Positions 34,203 to 44,555 of a stretch of 64,000 nt of DNA are shown here, one piece after another. This DNA comes from Sporomusa termitida (GTDB taxonomy: Bacteria; Bacillota; Negativicutes; Sporomusales; Sporomusaceae), in contig NZ_CP036259.1 of NCBI RefSeq assembly GCF_007641255.1, positions 3,598,501 through 3,662,500 of the forward strand. Direction: 5' to 3'. The position numbers and the translations under genes were made by a program. The notes under the pieces are model-generated. The model was not told where the DNA came from and did not search any database. It was given only the letters and a program-made list of their open reading frames with translations. Positions within the stretch are counted from its first letter, which is position 1. Every line of letters begins with the position of its first letter.

Positions 34203-35027
34203 CTATTTATGTTTTCTGACAACACTGTCGATTGCCAGTACGTCTGTTAACAGTTCTTCGAGTTTATCCACATACAGCATATTACAGGCGTCCGATTTAC
34301 CCTCAGGCGGGTTGTCATGGACTTCCATAAACAGCATGTCAATGCCGGCAGCAGCGGCGGCTCTTGTCAGCGTGGGAACAAACTCCCGCTGGCCGCTGGA
34401 GGTGGTGCCTGCCCCCCCGGGCAGCTGCACACTGTGGGTGGCATCAAATACCACCGGATATCCCAGGGACCGCATAATCGGCAGCCCCCGGAAATCAACC
34501 ACCAGATTGTTATAGCCAAAGGTGGCCCCCCGCTCGGTCAGCAGGATCTTCCGATTGCCGGCCTCCTCGATCTTGGTAATAACATTTTTCATGTCCAGCG
34601 GGGCCAGAAACTGGCCTTTTTTCACATTAATGGCCCGGCCGGTGCGGGCGGCCTCGTAAACCAGGTCTGTCTGCCGGCAGAGAAAAGCAGGGATCTGCAG
34701 AATATCCAGCACCTCGGCCGCTGCTTCGATCTGGGTTACACAATGGATATCACTGACTACCGGCACGCCCAGCTCTTTCTTGATATGAGCCAGGATACGC
34801 AGGCCTTCCTTCAGGCCCGGTCCGCGGAAGGAGTTATACGCCGACCGGTTGGCCTTATCATAGGAGGCTTTAAAGATATAGGGGATGTTCAGCCGGTCGG
34901 CAATTTCCTTGATGGCCCGGCCAATCTTCAGGGTCCGTTCCGGCTCTTCGATGACACAGGGTCCGGCAAGCAGGGCAATTGGCTGCCCGGTGCCGACGGT
35001 AATGTCTTGAATCTGTACTGTATGCAT
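34203..35027 (-). CDS. kdsA: Kdo-8-phosphate synthase
   Basis: 274 residues, a (beta/alpha)8 aldolase that joins phosphoenolpyruvate and arabinose-5-phosphate. [15 protein letters not shown] near 21, [20 protein letters not shown] near 52, and [12 protein letters not shown] near 198 are conserved. No Cys in the metal site position is evident, but the class (metal-dependent or not) was not resolved. Confidence 0.96.
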   Translation of the reverse strand: MHTVQIQDITVGTGQPIALLAGPCVIEEPERTLKIGRAIKEIADRLNIPYIFKASYDKANRSAYNSFRGPGLKEGLRILAHIKKELGVPVVSDIHCVTQIEAAAEVLDILQIPAFLCRQTDLVYEAARTGRAINVKKGQFLAPLDMKNVITKIEEAGNRKILLTERGATFGYNNLVVDFRGLPIMRSLGYPVVFDATHSVQLPGGAGTTSSGQREFVPTLTRAAAAAGIDMLFMEVHDNPPEGKSDACNMLYVDKLEELLTDVLAIDSVVRKHK

Positions 35028-35041
35028 AAAATGGCCTCCTT

Positions 35042-35785
35042 TTATAGTGAGTGCTTACGGAAATAAGCATTGACCCGTTCCAGCTCTTCCGGGGTATCAA
35101 CACCGATGGATTTAAAATCGGTTTTCAGTACTTTAATTTTGTAGCCATGCTCCAGCGCCCGCAGCTGCTCCAGCGACTCGGTCAGCTCCAGCGGCGTTGG
35201 CGGCAAAGCGGCATAGCTTAGGAGAAAATCACGCCGGTAGGCGTAAATGCCGATATGTTTATACACAGGCAGCGGCCCGCCGGGCAGGTTGTTATTCCGG
35301 GGAAAGGGAATCAGGGACCGGGAAAAATAGAGGGCATAACCGTCCAGGCTTACCACAATCTTGACCGCGCTGGGCAGCTTGTACTCGTCCGGGTCCATTT
35401 CGGTCATCAGGGTGGCCATGGTAAGCCCGGGACTGTCGTCAAAAGCCCCGGCCAGAAGATCAATAATCGCCGGTTGAATCAGCGGCTCATCGCCCTGAAC
35501 ATTGATAATGACATCAACCGCCGGATAGTGGGCGGCGACCTCAGCCAGGCGGTCGGTGCCGGTGGGATGACCGGCAGCGGTCATTAATACCTCGCCGCCA
35601 AAACCGGCAACCGCGTTATAGACCAGTTCATGGTCGGTCGCCACCAGTACGGTGGCCGGCCGCTTCGCCTGTTTAGCCCGCTCATATACATGCTGGATCA
35701 TCGGTTTGCCGGCAATCATGGCCAGCGGCTTGCCCGGCAGCCGGGTTGATGAATAGCGGGCCGGGATTACACAGAGAAAATTCAT
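35042..35785 (-). CDS. kdsB: CMP-Kdo synthetase
   Basis: 247 residues. [19 protein letters not shown] at residues 6-24, then [14 protein letters not shown] near 95 (metal Asp), and [14 protein letters not shown] near 185. Activates Kdo as CMP-Kdo for WaaA. Start ATG 35785 has GGGGG 8 bases ahead. It is 15 bases before kdsA on the coding strand. Confidence 0.96.
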   Translation of the reverse strand: MNFLCVIPARYSSTRLPGKPLAMIAGKPMIQHVYERAKQAKRPATVLVATDHELVYNAVAGFGGEVLMTAAGHPTGTDRLAEVAAHYPAVDVIINVQGDEPLIQPAIIDLLAGAFDDSPGLTMATLMTEMDPDEYKLPSAVKIVVSLDGYALYFSRSLIPFPRNNNLPGGPLPVYKHIGIYAYRRDFLLSYAALPPTPLELTESLEQLRALEHGYKIKVLKTDFKSIGVDTPEELERVNAYFRKHSL

Positions 35786-35800
35786 GGACAATACCCCCTG

Positions 35801-36955
35801 TCAGGAACCATGGCTGGTCACCTGTTTTATCAGTTCCATAAGTTCGGCATAACCGTCATGAAACCTGACTTCTATTGACAGCACATAGACCGGCAGCGGC
35901 CGTTCGGAGTGGATAAACTCGGAAGGGATTTTGACGGCGTCTTTATCGGTGGTAATCAGGGCGCGGGCGCTGTTATCCACCGCCTTCTGCATAATGGCCT
36001 GCATCTCCGCCATCGTGTAGTCGTGATGGTCGGGAAATTGCACCGACCCGACAATCTCGCCGCCTAAATCGATAATTGTCTTTTCAAAGGACGACGGGTT
36101 GCCGATGGCCGAGAAGGGCAAAACCGGCTGCCCCTGAATTTTGCCAAGCGGTACTGTCTCCGGCCGTACCCCCTTATACCATTCTTCAATCTCGATAAAG
36201 CACTGGGGCGTATGGGTGCTTTCCACAACCAGCGCCTGATCATTATAGCGGGCCAACGTGTCCTTAATCGTCTCCCGGGCGTTGTCGGCCGCCTGATCAA
36301 CCTTGGTTAAGAGAAAGGCATGAGCCCTGTCCAGATTTTTGAGCGGCTCGCGCAGCGTGCCGCGCGGCAGCAAAAAATTGTTGCCAAAGACATTCAGGCT
36401 GTCAATCAGTACAATATCCAGATCACGCTGCAATTGCCAGTGCTGATAGGCATCATCCATGATGATCACCTCAGCCTTAAGGTTATTAACCGCATAACTG
36501 CCGGTAATATAACGGTTGCGGCCGATAATAACCGGTACCCCCGGCAGGCTTTTGGCCAGCAAGTAGGCTTCATCGCCGGCCTCAGTCACCGTCATATAGA
36601 TCTTACTGCCGTCCGATACCACCCCAACCTCGCCTTTCCAGCCTGAGCGGTAGCCCCGGTTGAGAATGGCCACCTTATAGCCCATATCCCGGATAATTGC
36701 CGCCAGGCGTTGCGCGGTCGGCGTTTTACCGGTGCCGCCTACGGTAATATTGCCCAGGCTGATTACCTTGCAGGGCAGTTTGTTGCAGGTTAAGACGCCT
36801 AACCGGTACATACCCAGTTTGATTGCGACTCCAAGGCCATAAATGAGCGACATGCCGCGGAGCACGCCAATAAGCACGGTTGCCAAAAGACCGCCTTTTT
36901 CGCCGTGCACTAATTTATATAGATATACCTGTAGCGCTTCACGCTGATGCATCAT
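35801..36955 (-). CDS. lpxK: Tetraacyldisaccharide 4'-kinase
   Basis: 384 residues. N-terminal membrane-associated helix (about 25-50), P-loop NITVGGTGKTPTAQRLA near 70, and ILNRGYRSGWKGEVG near 97. It phosphorylates the 4' position to give lipid IVA. It is slightly longer than the E. coli enzyme (328) because of N- and C-terminal extensions. It lies between waaA and kdsB in the cluster. Confidence 0.94.
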   Translation of the reverse strand: MMHQREALQVYLYKLVHGEKGGLLATVLIGVLRGMSLIYGLGVAIKLGMYRLGVLTCNKLPCKVISLGNITVGGTGKTPTAQRLAAIIRDMGYKVAILNRGYRSGWKGEVGVVSDGSKIYMTVTEAGDEAYLLAKSLPGVPVIIGRNRYITGSYAVNNLKAEVIIMDDAYQHWQLQRDLDIVLIDSLNVFGNNFLLPRGTLREPLKNLDRAHAFLLTKVDQAADNARETIKDTLARYNDQALVVESTHTPQCFIEIEEWYKGVRPETVPLGKIQGQPVLPFSAIGNPSSFEKTIIDLGGEIVGSVQFPDHHDYTMAEMQAIMQKAVDNSARALITTDKDAVKIPSEFIHSERPLPVYVLSIEVRFHDGYAELMELIKQVTSHGS

Positions 36956-36981
36956 ATAGTGTTCCGCCTTTTCGCCTGTTG

Positions 36982-38295
36982 TTAGTTCGTTTGCAATAAG
37001 TCATTGGCCTGCAATACTTCTCTCAAATGAACAGCGCTTTTACGGGCAGCGCCCTGATTTTCTTTGATAATGGCCAGGGCCTCATCGCCCATTTGCCGGG
37101 CCGCCGCCGGATTTCTTAACAGATTAAGCACCGCCGCGGCCAGACTGTCACTGTCCCTGACGGTCTCGCAGGCATCCCGGCCTGACAGCAGGGCATAGGT
37201 ATCTTTAAAATTGAACATATGGGGTCCGGTTAAAATCGGTTTGCCATGGGCGGCCGGCTCCAGCAGATTATGGCCGCCGTGGGCGATCAGGCTGCCGCCG
37301 ATAAAAACGATATCGGCAACACCGTAGATTTTCCCCAGCTCCCCAATTGTGTCGATAATAATTACGTGCATAAAATCGCCGCTGGTTCCCCCGGCCAGCT
37401 TGGTCCGCCGGGCAGCGGTAAAATTATATTTACCGGCCAGCTCGGCAATCTCACCGGCCCGCATGATATCACGCGGGGCGATAATCAGCTGGGTATCCGG
37501 AAATTCGGCAACAACCCGGGTAAAAGCAGCCAGCAGCAGGTCTTCTTCCCCTTTATGGGTACTGCCGGCCACGATGACCGTCCCGGGGCTGCGCAAGCGC
37601 AGGTCCTGATGCAATAAGGCTTTTTCGTCGGCATTCAGTTTTGTATAGCTCTGGTCAAATTTGGTGTTGCCTGTTACCACGATCCGGTCCGGATCAGCCC
37701 CCAGCCTGGTAATATATTGAGCATCAATCGTGGATTGCATGCAAAATTTTACGATGGTGTCCAGCATCTCTTTCAGTACGCCTTTTAAATAGGAATAGCG
37801 GGCCAGGCTTTTTTCACTAATACGGCCGTTAACCATCATCACGGGGATATTCAGTTCCCGGGCCGCTTTCAGGAAGTTAGGCCATAACTCGGTTTCCACA
37901 AGCAAAAACACCCGCGGCCGGATTCTCGTAATCACAGACCGGCTGAGCCAGGGCAGATCCAGCGGCGAAAAGATCACACCGTCGGCCTCGGGAATGATCC
38001 GTTGGGCCATCTCATAGCCGGACGCTGTAACTACCGATACCAGGACCGGTATGCCCGGCAGCTCATGGCGAATCTCTTTGACAATCGGGCTGGCCGCCAC
38101 AATTTCACCGACTGAGGCAGCATGCAGCCAGATAACGTCTTTACCGGCCAGTTTGCAAATTGTCGCTGCCGGCAGCCAGCCCAGACTCTGTTTCAGGCGT
38201 TCGGTAAAACCTTTTTCCTGAAAGGTCCTTATGGCAAAAACCGGCAAGGCCACGATTACCAGAATCACGGCCAGGATATTGTAGATAAAGTACAT
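36982..38295 (-). CDS. waaA: Kdo transferase
   Basis: 437 residues with an N-terminal membrane anchor (about 2-20). GT-B fold of GT30: WLHAASVGEIVAASPIV near 53, the acceptor-side Glu in SVGE, and FIGGSLIAHGGHNLLEPAAHGKPI near 330 (donor site). Transfers one or more Kdo residues from CMP-Kdo to lipid IVA. AGAGGTAGCGAC precedes the ATG. It lies between msbA and lpxK. Confidence 0.95.
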   Translation of the reverse strand: MYFIYNILAVILVIVALPVFAIRTFQEKGFTERLKQSLGWLPAATICKLAGKDVIWLHAASVGEIVAASPIVKEIRHELPGIPVLVSVVTASGYEMAQRIIPEADGVIFSPLDLPWLSRSVITRIRPRVFLLVETELWPNFLKAARELNIPVMMVNGRISEKSLARYSYLKGVLKEMLDTIVKFCMQSTIDAQYITRLGADPDRIVVTGNTKFDQSYTKLNADEKALLHQDLRLRSPGTVIVAGSTHKGEEDLLLAAFTRVVAEFPDTQLIIAPRDIMRAGEIAELAGKYNFTAARRTKLAGGTSGDFMHVIIIDTIGELGKIYGVADIVFIGGSLIAHGGHNLLEPAAHGKPILTGPHMFNFKDTYALLSGRDACETVRDSDSLAAAVLNLLRNPAAARQMGDEALAIIKENQGAARKSAVHLREVLQANDLLQTN

Positions 38296-38340
38296 GTCGC
38301 TACCTCTTTATTGGAATTCACAGGGTTGACACCGGTGGCT

Positions 38341-40065
38341 TTATTTATTGGCAAACTGGACCTGGTATAACTTGCGGTACAGGCCGCCGGCGGCGATTAG
38401 CTCCGGGTGGGAACCACGTTCGACAATGCGGCCTTTGTCCATAACCAGGATGAGATCGGCCCGCTGTACGGTTGACAGGCGGTGGGCAATGACAAAGGAG
38501 GTGCGGCCAATCATCAGCCGGTCCAGCGCCCCCTGGACCAGTTGTTCACTCTCCGCATCGAGGGCGGAGGTCGCTTCATCCAGAATAAGCACCCGCGGAT
38601 TTTTGAGAATCGCCCTGGCAATCGCCACCCGCTGGCGCTGCCCGCCCGAAAGCTTGGAGCCCCGCTCACCGATATGGGTGTTGTACTGATCAGGCATGGC
38701 CATTATAAATTCGTGGGCATTGGCGGCTTGCGCCGCCGCAATGATTTCTTCCCGGGCGGCTTCCAGGTCGCCATACAGGATGTTATCATAGATTGTGCCG
38801 TTAAACAGAACCGTTTCCTGCGGCACAATCCCTATTTGCTCCCGCAGCGACTGCAGGGTAACTGTCTTAATATCATAGCCGTCAATCGTGATGACACCGC
38901 CTTCGGGACTATAAAAACGGGGGATCAGGTTGGCAATAGTCGTTTTGCCGGCGCCGCTCGGGCCAACGATCGCCAGCATTTGTCCCGGCTCGGCCACCAG
39001 GGAGATATCGTCCAGCGCCACCTCCCCCGTTTTATAGGAAAAGGTTACCTGCTCAAAGGCTACCCGGCCGGTAATGGCCGGCAGCGCCTTAGCCCCGGGC
39101 ATATCCTGGATTTCCGGTTCCGTGTCCAGCACGTCAAATACCCGCTGCGCAGCGGCCAAAGCCCGCTGGATGTTGCCGTAAACACGGCTCAGGCGCTTGA
39201 TGGGGTTAGTGATATTTACCACATAAATGAGGAACGCAATCAGCGCCCCCGCCGTAAGGTGGCCGTTAATAACCTCACGGCCGCCATACCAGATGATAAT
39301 CGTAACCCCGATCGCCCCCAGAAACTCCACAATCGGCGTTAAGGTGGCACTAAGCTGGGCGGTTTTCATCTGGGCCCGGAAATTGGAATAGTTCTGCTGG
39401 CTGAAACGACTGATTTCGTAGTCTTCGCGGACAAAGGACTTGATAACCCGTACAGAGGCAATCGTCTCCTGCAAAACTGAAGTAATATCGGCTGCCCGTT
39501 CCTGCATGACCCGGCTGGCGCTGCGCAGCCGTTTGCCAAAAATATTAATGGCCTGGGCCACCAGCGGCAGCGTAATAAAGGTCAGAAGGGCTAATTTCCA
39601 GTGGATATAAAACATGGCGGCCATCGAACCGATGAGTACGGCCGACTCCGTTACCGCCTCGATTACACTTTCCACCAGGGCGTTTTGCAGGGCCGCCACA
39701 TCGTTGGTTATATAGCTCATAATACTGCCTGTCTGCCGTTTCTCATAATACGACAGGGACAGGCGCTGCAGATGCCGGTATACGGCCTCACGGATATCAA
39801 TAACCACTTTTTGCCCGATGTAAGACATCAGGTAGGTCTGACCAAAAAAGAAAAAGCCGCGCAGCAAATACACAACCACAATACCAACAGCAATGGTATC
39901 AAGCATCTGCATGTCTTTGGCGGCCAGCACATCGTCAATCACATTTTGAATAATCCAGGGAATAACCAGATTGGCGGCAGACGCCACCAGAATACAGATG
40001 ATCGCCACGATAAACCGGGGCATATATGGTTTGATATAACGCAGCAGTCGCAGGTAAAGTTTCAT
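38341..40065 (-). CDS. msbA: Lipid A/LPS flippase, ABC exporter
   Basis: 574 residues, half-transporter: six membrane segments (about 15-315), then an ATPase domain with GPSGAGKTTIANLIPRFYSP near 363, LSGGQRQRVAIARAI near 469, and VLILDEATSALD near 490. Position between lpxB and waaA supports MsbA, which moves core-lipid A across the inner membrane. Its ATG overlaps the lpxB stop by four bases. Confidence 0.92.
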   Translation of the reverse strand: MKLYLRLLRYIKPYMPRFIVAIICILVASAANLVIPWIIQNVIDDVLAAKDMQMLDTIAVGIVVVYLLRGFFFFGQTYLMSYIGQKVVIDIREAVYRHLQRLSLSYYEKRQTGSIMSYITNDVAALQNALVESVIEAVTESAVLIGSMAAMFYIHWKLALLTFITLPLVAQAINIFGKRLRSASRVMQERAADITSVLQETIASVRVIKSFVREDYEISRFSQQNYSNFRAQMKTAQLSATLTPIVEFLGAIGVTIIIWYGGREVINGHLTAGALIAFLIYVVNITNPIKRLSRVYGNIQRALAAAQRVFDVLDTEPEIQDMPGAKALPAITGRVAFEQVTFSYKTGEVALDDISLVAEPGQMLAIVGPSGAGKTTIANLIPRFYSPEGGVITIDGYDIKTVTLQSLREQIGIVPQETVLFNGTIYDNILYGDLEAAREEIIAAAQAANAHEFIMAMPDQYNTHIGERGSKLSGGQRQRVAIARAILKNPRVLILDEATSALDAESEQLVQGALDRLMIGRTSFVIAHRLSTVQRADLILVMDKGRIVERGSHPELIAAGGLYRKLYQVQFANK

Positions 40066-41213
40066 TTAGATACCTCGCTCGTTGATCGGGACGCTACTTC
40101 CAGGATGACTTCAGCAACTCTTTTTACGGCGCCGGTTTGCCCAAGTTTTGCTTTGACCTCGGCCAGGTCGGCTAATACCTGGTTTCTAACCGCCGGATCG
40201 GCAATCAGTTTGACGGTCTCCGCCGCAATGGCGCCGGGATTAACGGCAGCCTGCAGCAATTCCGGCACAATCCTCCGGCCGGCAACAATATTCGGTAACC
40301 CAATATCAGGGATTTTAACCAGGAGTTTGCCCAAAATATAAGTCAGGGTCTCCATCCGGTAAATAATGACAGTAGGTGCCCCCATTAAGGAGGTTTCCAG
40401 GGTCGCGGTGCCCGACGCCGCAATGGCGGCATCGGCCAGCCCCATCAGGTCATAGGGATAATCACTGGTCAGGGTAATCTTCACCGCCTGGCCGGCCAGC
40501 ATCGTTTGCAGCATTTCCCGGGAAATTGTCGAGGCTACCGGCAGATAAAACTGACAGTCCGGCAGTTTTTCGACAATCAGCTCACAGGCCGCCAGCATGA
40601 CCGGCAGCAGGGTGCTGATTTCCTGCTCCCGGCTGCCTGGCATCAACAGCACCAGCGGGAGGTCCGGGCGGACAGCAAAATACCGGTATGCCTCCTCTTT
40701 ACCGAGGGCCGGTTGTACGATATCTACCAGGGGGTGGCCGACAAAAGTGACGTCGGCGCCAGCCTCACGGTAGACTTCTGCTTCAAAGGGAAAAATAGCA
40801 GCCACCTTATTGACAATGCCGGCCACGTCCCGGGCCCGGCCCCGGCGCCAGGCCCAGGCTGACGGACTGATATACGATACTACGGGGATACCTTTTTGTC
40901 TGGCTATTTTTGCCAGTCTCATATTAAAATCCGGATAGTCGATGACCACGAGGGCATCCGGCTGTTCTTGGTCCATCAGGGCGGCAAGATTATCTCTCAA
41001 GGCAAACAGTTTGCCCAGATTTTTTATGACCTCAACAAATCCAATCACACCCAGGCCGGCAATATCATAAACAATAGTAACACCGGCGGCCTGCATCGCC
41101 TTGCCGCCCATCCCGAAAAGCTCAATATCCGGCTGTAAAAGTTTCAGGGCGTTAGCCACACTGGCACCATGCAAATCGCCTGATGCCTCACCAACTGAGA
41201 GCATAATTTTCAT
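40062..41213 (-). CDS. lpxB: Lipid-A-disaccharide synthase
   Basis: 383 residues, GT19. MLSVGEASGDLHGASVANAL at the N-terminus, YISPSAWAWRRGRA near 121, and AIAASGTATLETSLMGAPTVIIY near 280 (donor site) are typical. It condenses UDP-diacylglucosamine with lipid X. The 20 bases to the lpxI stop mark a continuous operon. Confidence 0.96.
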   Translation of the reverse strand: MKIMLSVGEASGDLHGASVANALKLLQPDIELFGMGGKAMQAAGVTIVYDIAGLGVIGFVEVIKNLGKLFALRDNLAALMDQEQPDALVVIDYPDFNMRLAKIARQKGIPVVSYISPSAWAWRRGRARDVAGIVNKVAAIFPFEAEVYREAGADVTFVGHPLVDIVQPALGKEEAYRYFAVRPDLPLVLLMPGSREQEISTLLPVMLAACELIVEKLPDCQFYLPVASTISREMLQTMLAGQAVKITLTSDYPYDLMGLADAAIAASGTATLETSLMGAPTVIIYRMETLTYILGKLLVKIPDIGLPNIVAGRRIVPELLQAAVNPGAIAAETVKLIADPAVRNQVLADLAEVKAKLGQTGAVKRVAEVILEVASRSTSEVSK

Positions 41214-41232
41214 GTGGTTCCTCCTGCCGCAG

Positions 41233-42039
41233 TTAACTTAGGGCGGATATGGCAATCCCATTATTATCCGCCAGTGTCACTACCTGCTGTTTATCTACCA
41301 CCAGCGTCTTCCCGGCCTCAATCACCAGGGCGACCGCCCCGGTTTCAATCATGGCCTGCAGGGTATCCGGCCCCACGCTGGGCACATCAAACCGCAGGTC
41401 CTGGTTGGGCTTGGCGGCTTTGGCAACAATAACCCCGCCCCGCCCCAGCTGGCCGCCGCGGCGAATACAGGCGTCGGTGCCCTCAATGGCCTCAACCGCC
41501 AGCACGGCCCGGTTTTTAACCACTACGGTCTGGCCAATATCCAGGCCGCCAATCTGCCTGGCCATGAATAAGCCATACTCCATATCGGCCTGCTCGGCCG
41601 GGGTTGGCTGACGTTTCGTCAGCACCCCGGCTGCCGGCATTAAGGGCCTGATGAGCTGCGTCTGATCCAGTACACCAATGCCTTCACCGGCAAACGCCTC
41701 CACCAGAGCCAGCATAACCGTATCGTCATTCAGATCGGGAAGCCCGGCCAGGAGCTGCCGCATCCGGGCATCAGGCTGCGCCACGCCGCTGAACAGATGC
41801 TCTTTCGTAACCTTGCCCAGCATGGTAACCCGGGGCACGGCTTCCTGTTTCACAATGGCCAGCAGTCTGTCCAGCTCGCCCAGACCCACGGTATAATATT
41901 TACCGGCAATCCGGGCCAGCTCGCTGTCGACACCGGGTGCAACAGCAATCGCGACCACGGCAAAGCCCATGCCGCGAGCGGCACGGGCAAATTCAACCGG
42001 TAACCGGCCAACGCCGGCAATAAGTCCTATGGTATTCAT
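41233..42039 (-). CDS. lpxI: UDP-2,3-diacylglucosamine pyrophosphatase LpxI
   Basis: 268 residues from MNTIGLIAGVGRLPVEFARA; the DUF1009/LpxI fold with conserved TLGKVTKEHLF-like segment near 75 and a C-terminal domain holding RFDVPSVGPDTLQAMIETGA near 222. LpxI replaces LpxH in many groups and gives lipid X. Start ATG 42039 has AAGGTGG 8 bases ahead; the longer reading to 42132 is not supported. Position between lpxA and lpxB supports the call. Confidence 0.94.
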   Translation of the reverse strand: MNTIGLIAGVGRLPVEFARAARGMGFAVVAIAVAPGVDSELARIAGKYYTVGLGELDRLLAIVKQEAVPRVTMLGKVTKEHLFSGVAQPDARMRQLLAGLPDLNDDTVMLALVEAFAGEGIGVLDQTQLIRPLMPAAGVLTKRQPTPAEQADMEYGLFMARQIGGLDIGQTVVVKNRAVLAVEAIEGTDACIRRGGQLGRGGVIVAKAAKPNQDLRFDVPSVGPDTLQAMIETGAVALVIEAGKTLVVDKQQVVTLADNNGIAISALS

Positions 42040-42157
42040 ACTGATTCCCACCTTATGTAGCAGGCGCGGACCGGCCGCGGCCTGCACGTTCGTTATCCTG
42101 TTCCGGCATCTGTCTGCTATAGGTTTTGCCAAGCAGCGCCTGCCTATACATCCACAG

Positions 42158-42979
42158 TTAATCGTTTAAATCCTTGCGGCCGCGGCAAATCCCGCGTTCC
42201 GCGTTCCGGAGAAACCGCAGCATATGCTCAACTTCCTCACAGGATTCGAGGTCCTGCTCCATAACCGCAATGGCCTGAGCCAGGCTGAGACCGGAGCGGT
42301 ACAAAATCTTATAGGCTTTTTTCAGATTGCGGCGGGCGACCTCGCTCATGCCGGCCCGGGAGATACCCACGCTGTTGAGACCGCAGACCTTAGCCGGATG
42401 GCCGTCAACGATAACAAAGGGCGGAATGTCCTGCACCACTTTCGAGGCCCCGCCAACCATGGCATTACGGCCAATTTTTACGAACTGGTGAACACCGGCC
42501 AGGCCGCCGATTACAGCCCGGTCTTCCACGACAACATGGCCGGCCAGAGTAGCGGCATTCGACATGATGACATGATTGCCGACAACACAGTTGTGGGCCA
42601 CATGGGTGTAAGCCATCAGCAGGCAGTCCGAACCAACCCGGGTCTCTTCCCCTTCGCCGGTGGCGCGGTTAATTGTCGCAAACTCACGGATTTTGGTATT
42701 ATCGCCAACAAAAACATAGCTTTTTTCGCCACGGAATTTCAGATCCTGCGGTTCGCCGCCGATCGAGGCACTGGGGTGGATAATGCAGTTGCGGCCAATA
42801 CTTGTCCAGCCGTCAATCACTGCATGGGCCCCAATTTTCGTGCCCTCCCCGATCAGGACATGTTCCCCAATAACGGCATATGGCCCGATTTCCACATCTT
42901 TGCCGATACGCGCACTGGGATGGACGACTGCAGTTTCGTGTATTTTACGTAACGGTATTACAACCGATTCCGGTTTCAT
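42158..42979 (-). CDS. lpxA: UDP-N-acetylglucosamine acyltransferase
   Basis: 273 residues. Left-handed beta-helix hexapeptide repeats across about 1-190, catalytic His in THVAHNCVVGNHVIM near 128, and a helical C-terminus (RRNLKKAYKILYRSGLSLAQ). First acylation of UDP-GlcNAc. The C-terminus is about ten residues longer than in E. coli. Its upstream region (42980-43173) carries inverted repeats. GGGAG lies ahead of the ATG. Confidence 0.95.
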   Translation of the reverse strand: MKPESVVIPLRKIHETAVVHPSARIGKDVEIGPYAVIGEHVLIGEGTKIGAHAVIDGWTSIGRNCIIHPSASIGGEPQDLKFRGEKSYVFVGDNTKIREFATINRATGEGEETRVGSDCLLMAYTHVAHNCVVGNHVIMSNAATLAGHVVVEDRAVIGGLAGVHQFVKIGRNAMVGGASKVVQDIPPFVIVDGHPAKVCGLNSVGISRAGMSEVARRNLKKAYKILYRSGLSLAQAIAVMEQDLESCEEVEHMLRFLRNAERGICRGRKDLND

Positions 42980-43062
42980 ATCAAATCAACTCCCTACTAA
43001 GATTAGAACTATATAAGCAGATCTCGTATGCCATTTATTGTTATATATATTCCGACTCAGCA

Positions 43063-43100
43063 GTCGAAATATGACATGCGAAATACAGGTATATTTCGAC
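43063..43100. promoter_or_regulatory. Inverted repeat between fabZ and lpxA
   Basis: GTCGAAATAT (43063-43072) / ATATTTCGAC (43091-43100) with an 18-base centre. A nearby CGACT/AGTCG pair (43053-43066) repeats the same half-site, and AAATACAGG occurs twice (43081 and 43110). The 194-base gap is the longest inside the lpx block, so an internal promoter or operator for lpxA is plausible; a hairpin that ends fabZ transcripts is the alternative. Confidence 0.4.
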
Positions 43101-43173
43101 TTAATTACTCAAATACAGGCATTACTGCAGATTATCATCCGGTTTTCAGTAATTATATCAATATTACGGATAT

Positions 43174-43605
43174 TTATCTGGACGTAAGCGCAAACATAAA
43201 TTCAGCCTCAGCCACAACCTGGCCCTCGACAAAAGCCTCAGCCCACAGTTTCCCGGCCGCACCGCGCAGCTTGATGATTTCAGCAACCATATACAGTTGG
43301 TCGCCAGGCGTCACCGGTCTTCTAAATTTAACCCTGTCCATACTGCCAAACAGAGCCAGCTTGCCCCGGTATTCTTCCGGGTATAGCATGGCAACCCCGC
43401 CCACCTGCGCCATTGCCTCTAAGATGAGTACCCCGGGCATAACCGGCCGTTCCGGGAAATGTCCCATAAAAAAATGTTCATTCATGGTTACGTTCTTGAT
43501 CCCTACGGCCCGTTTCATTGGCTCAAGTTCGACAATACGGTCAACGAGCAGCATTGGATAACGGTGCGGAATAACCTCTTGAATCTCAGCTGCGGTCAAA
43601 ATCAT
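43174..43605 (-). CDS. fabZ: 3-hydroxyacyl-ACP dehydratase
   Basis: 143 residues from [17 protein letters not shown]. The hot-dog fold motif [22 protein letters not shown] with catalytic His and Glu is at about 49-70. Dehydrates 3-hydroxyacyl-ACP, the branch point shared with LpxA and LpxD. The ATG at 43605 has AGGAGG 10 bases ahead. It is 36 bases after lpxC, separate here rather than fused to it as in some bacteria. Confidence 0.95.
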   Translation of the reverse strand: MILTAAEIQEVIPHRYPMLLVDRIVELEPMKRAVGIKNVTMNEHFFMGHFPERPVMPGVLILEAMAQVGGVAMLYPEEYRGKLALFGSMDRVKFRRPVTPGDQLYMVAEIIKLRGAAGKLWAEAFVEGQVVAEAEFMFALTSR

Positions 43606-43641
43606 TGGAAAGCGCCTCCTCATATCAATCACATACTTGCT

Positions 43642-44469
43642 TTAAGCCATTATTTTTATAATCTGTTTCGCCAGTGTGGTATTTAGCTCATGGCTTGACT
43701 TTACCGCAATGACATGGCCCTTCATCCGGCCGGCCAGCGCCAGGTCGCCAATTACATCCAGAATCTTATGCCGGACCAGTTCGTCAGGGAACCGGAGCGG
43801 CGTTAAACAGTGCTGGTCATCATATACGATCGTATTCTCCAGACTTCCCCCCAGGGCCAGTCCCTGAGCCTGGAGGGCCGCGACCTCATGCATAAAGCCG
43901 ATGGTACGGGCCGGAGCCAAATCCCGGGCAAAAACGGCAGGAGTAATTTCGTAGTCGCCAAACTGAACCCCGAGCAGGGGATGCGGGTTGATGGAGGTAA
44001 AGGTAATGCGAAAGCCGTCATAAGGTAAGATGGTAATAAATTTATCAGGATAACGCACCGTGACAGCCTCCTGAATCACGACCGGCGGCTGGCGCAGCGC
44101 CTCCTGACGGACAATGCCTGCCGCTTCAATCAGGATAAGAAACGGCAGGGAACTGCCATCGGCAACCGGCGGCTCGACTGAGGATATTTCGACAATACAA
44201 TTATCAAGCTCCATAGCATAAAAAGAAGCCAGCAGGTGTTCCACGGTAAAAACCTTGGCTGCCCCCTGCTCCAGGGTAGTAGCCCGCATGGTATTGGTTA
44301 CATTGGCAGCCCGGGCTGCCACCTGTGGCCGGCCGGCCAGGTCGGTCCGGACAAAAACAATGCCGCTGCCGGCCGGGGCCGGCTTCAGGGTAATCGTGAC
44401 GTCCTGCCCGGAGTGCAGGCCAATGCCGGTATAGGTCACAGGCGAAGCCAGTGTGGTTTGGCGATTCAT
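43642..44469 (-). CDS. lpxC: UDP-3-O-acyl-N-acetylglucosamine deacetylase
   Basis: 275 residues from MNRQTTLASPVTYTGIGLHS. Zinc ligands in VEHLLASFYAMELDN near 75-90, and VRHKILDVIGDLAL near 230 (His and Asp), with the catalytic His in SSHELN near 258. First committed step of lipid A synthesis. Start ATG 44469 has AGGAGG 7 bases ahead. A short 86-base gap separates it from the ABC ATPase gene upstream. Confidence 0.96.
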   Translation of the reverse strand: MNRQTTLASPVTYTGIGLHSGQDVTITLKPAPAGSGIVFVRTDLAGRPQVAARAANVTNTMRATTLEQGAAKVFTVEHLLASFYAMELDNCIVEISSVEPPVADGSSLPFLILIEAAGIVRQEALRQPPVVIQEAVTVRYPDKFITILPYDGFRITFTSINPHPLLGVQFGDYEITPAVFARDLAPARTIGFMHEVAALQAQGLALGGSLENTIVYDDQHCLTPLRFPDELVRHKILDVIGDLALAGRMKGHVIAVKSSHELNTTLAKQIIKIMA

Positions 44470-44555
44470 TATGGTTCCTCCTGAGTTGTCTAATTCCAAT
44501 TAATTTTACAGGAATTTAGCATTTTGTGCAAGTATTAGATTTATTCAGAGGCTTG

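Noticed and set aside
34175-34225. Longer start for kdsD
   Set aside because: Would overlap kdsA and has no SD; the ATG at 34174 has GGGAGGG at proper spacing.
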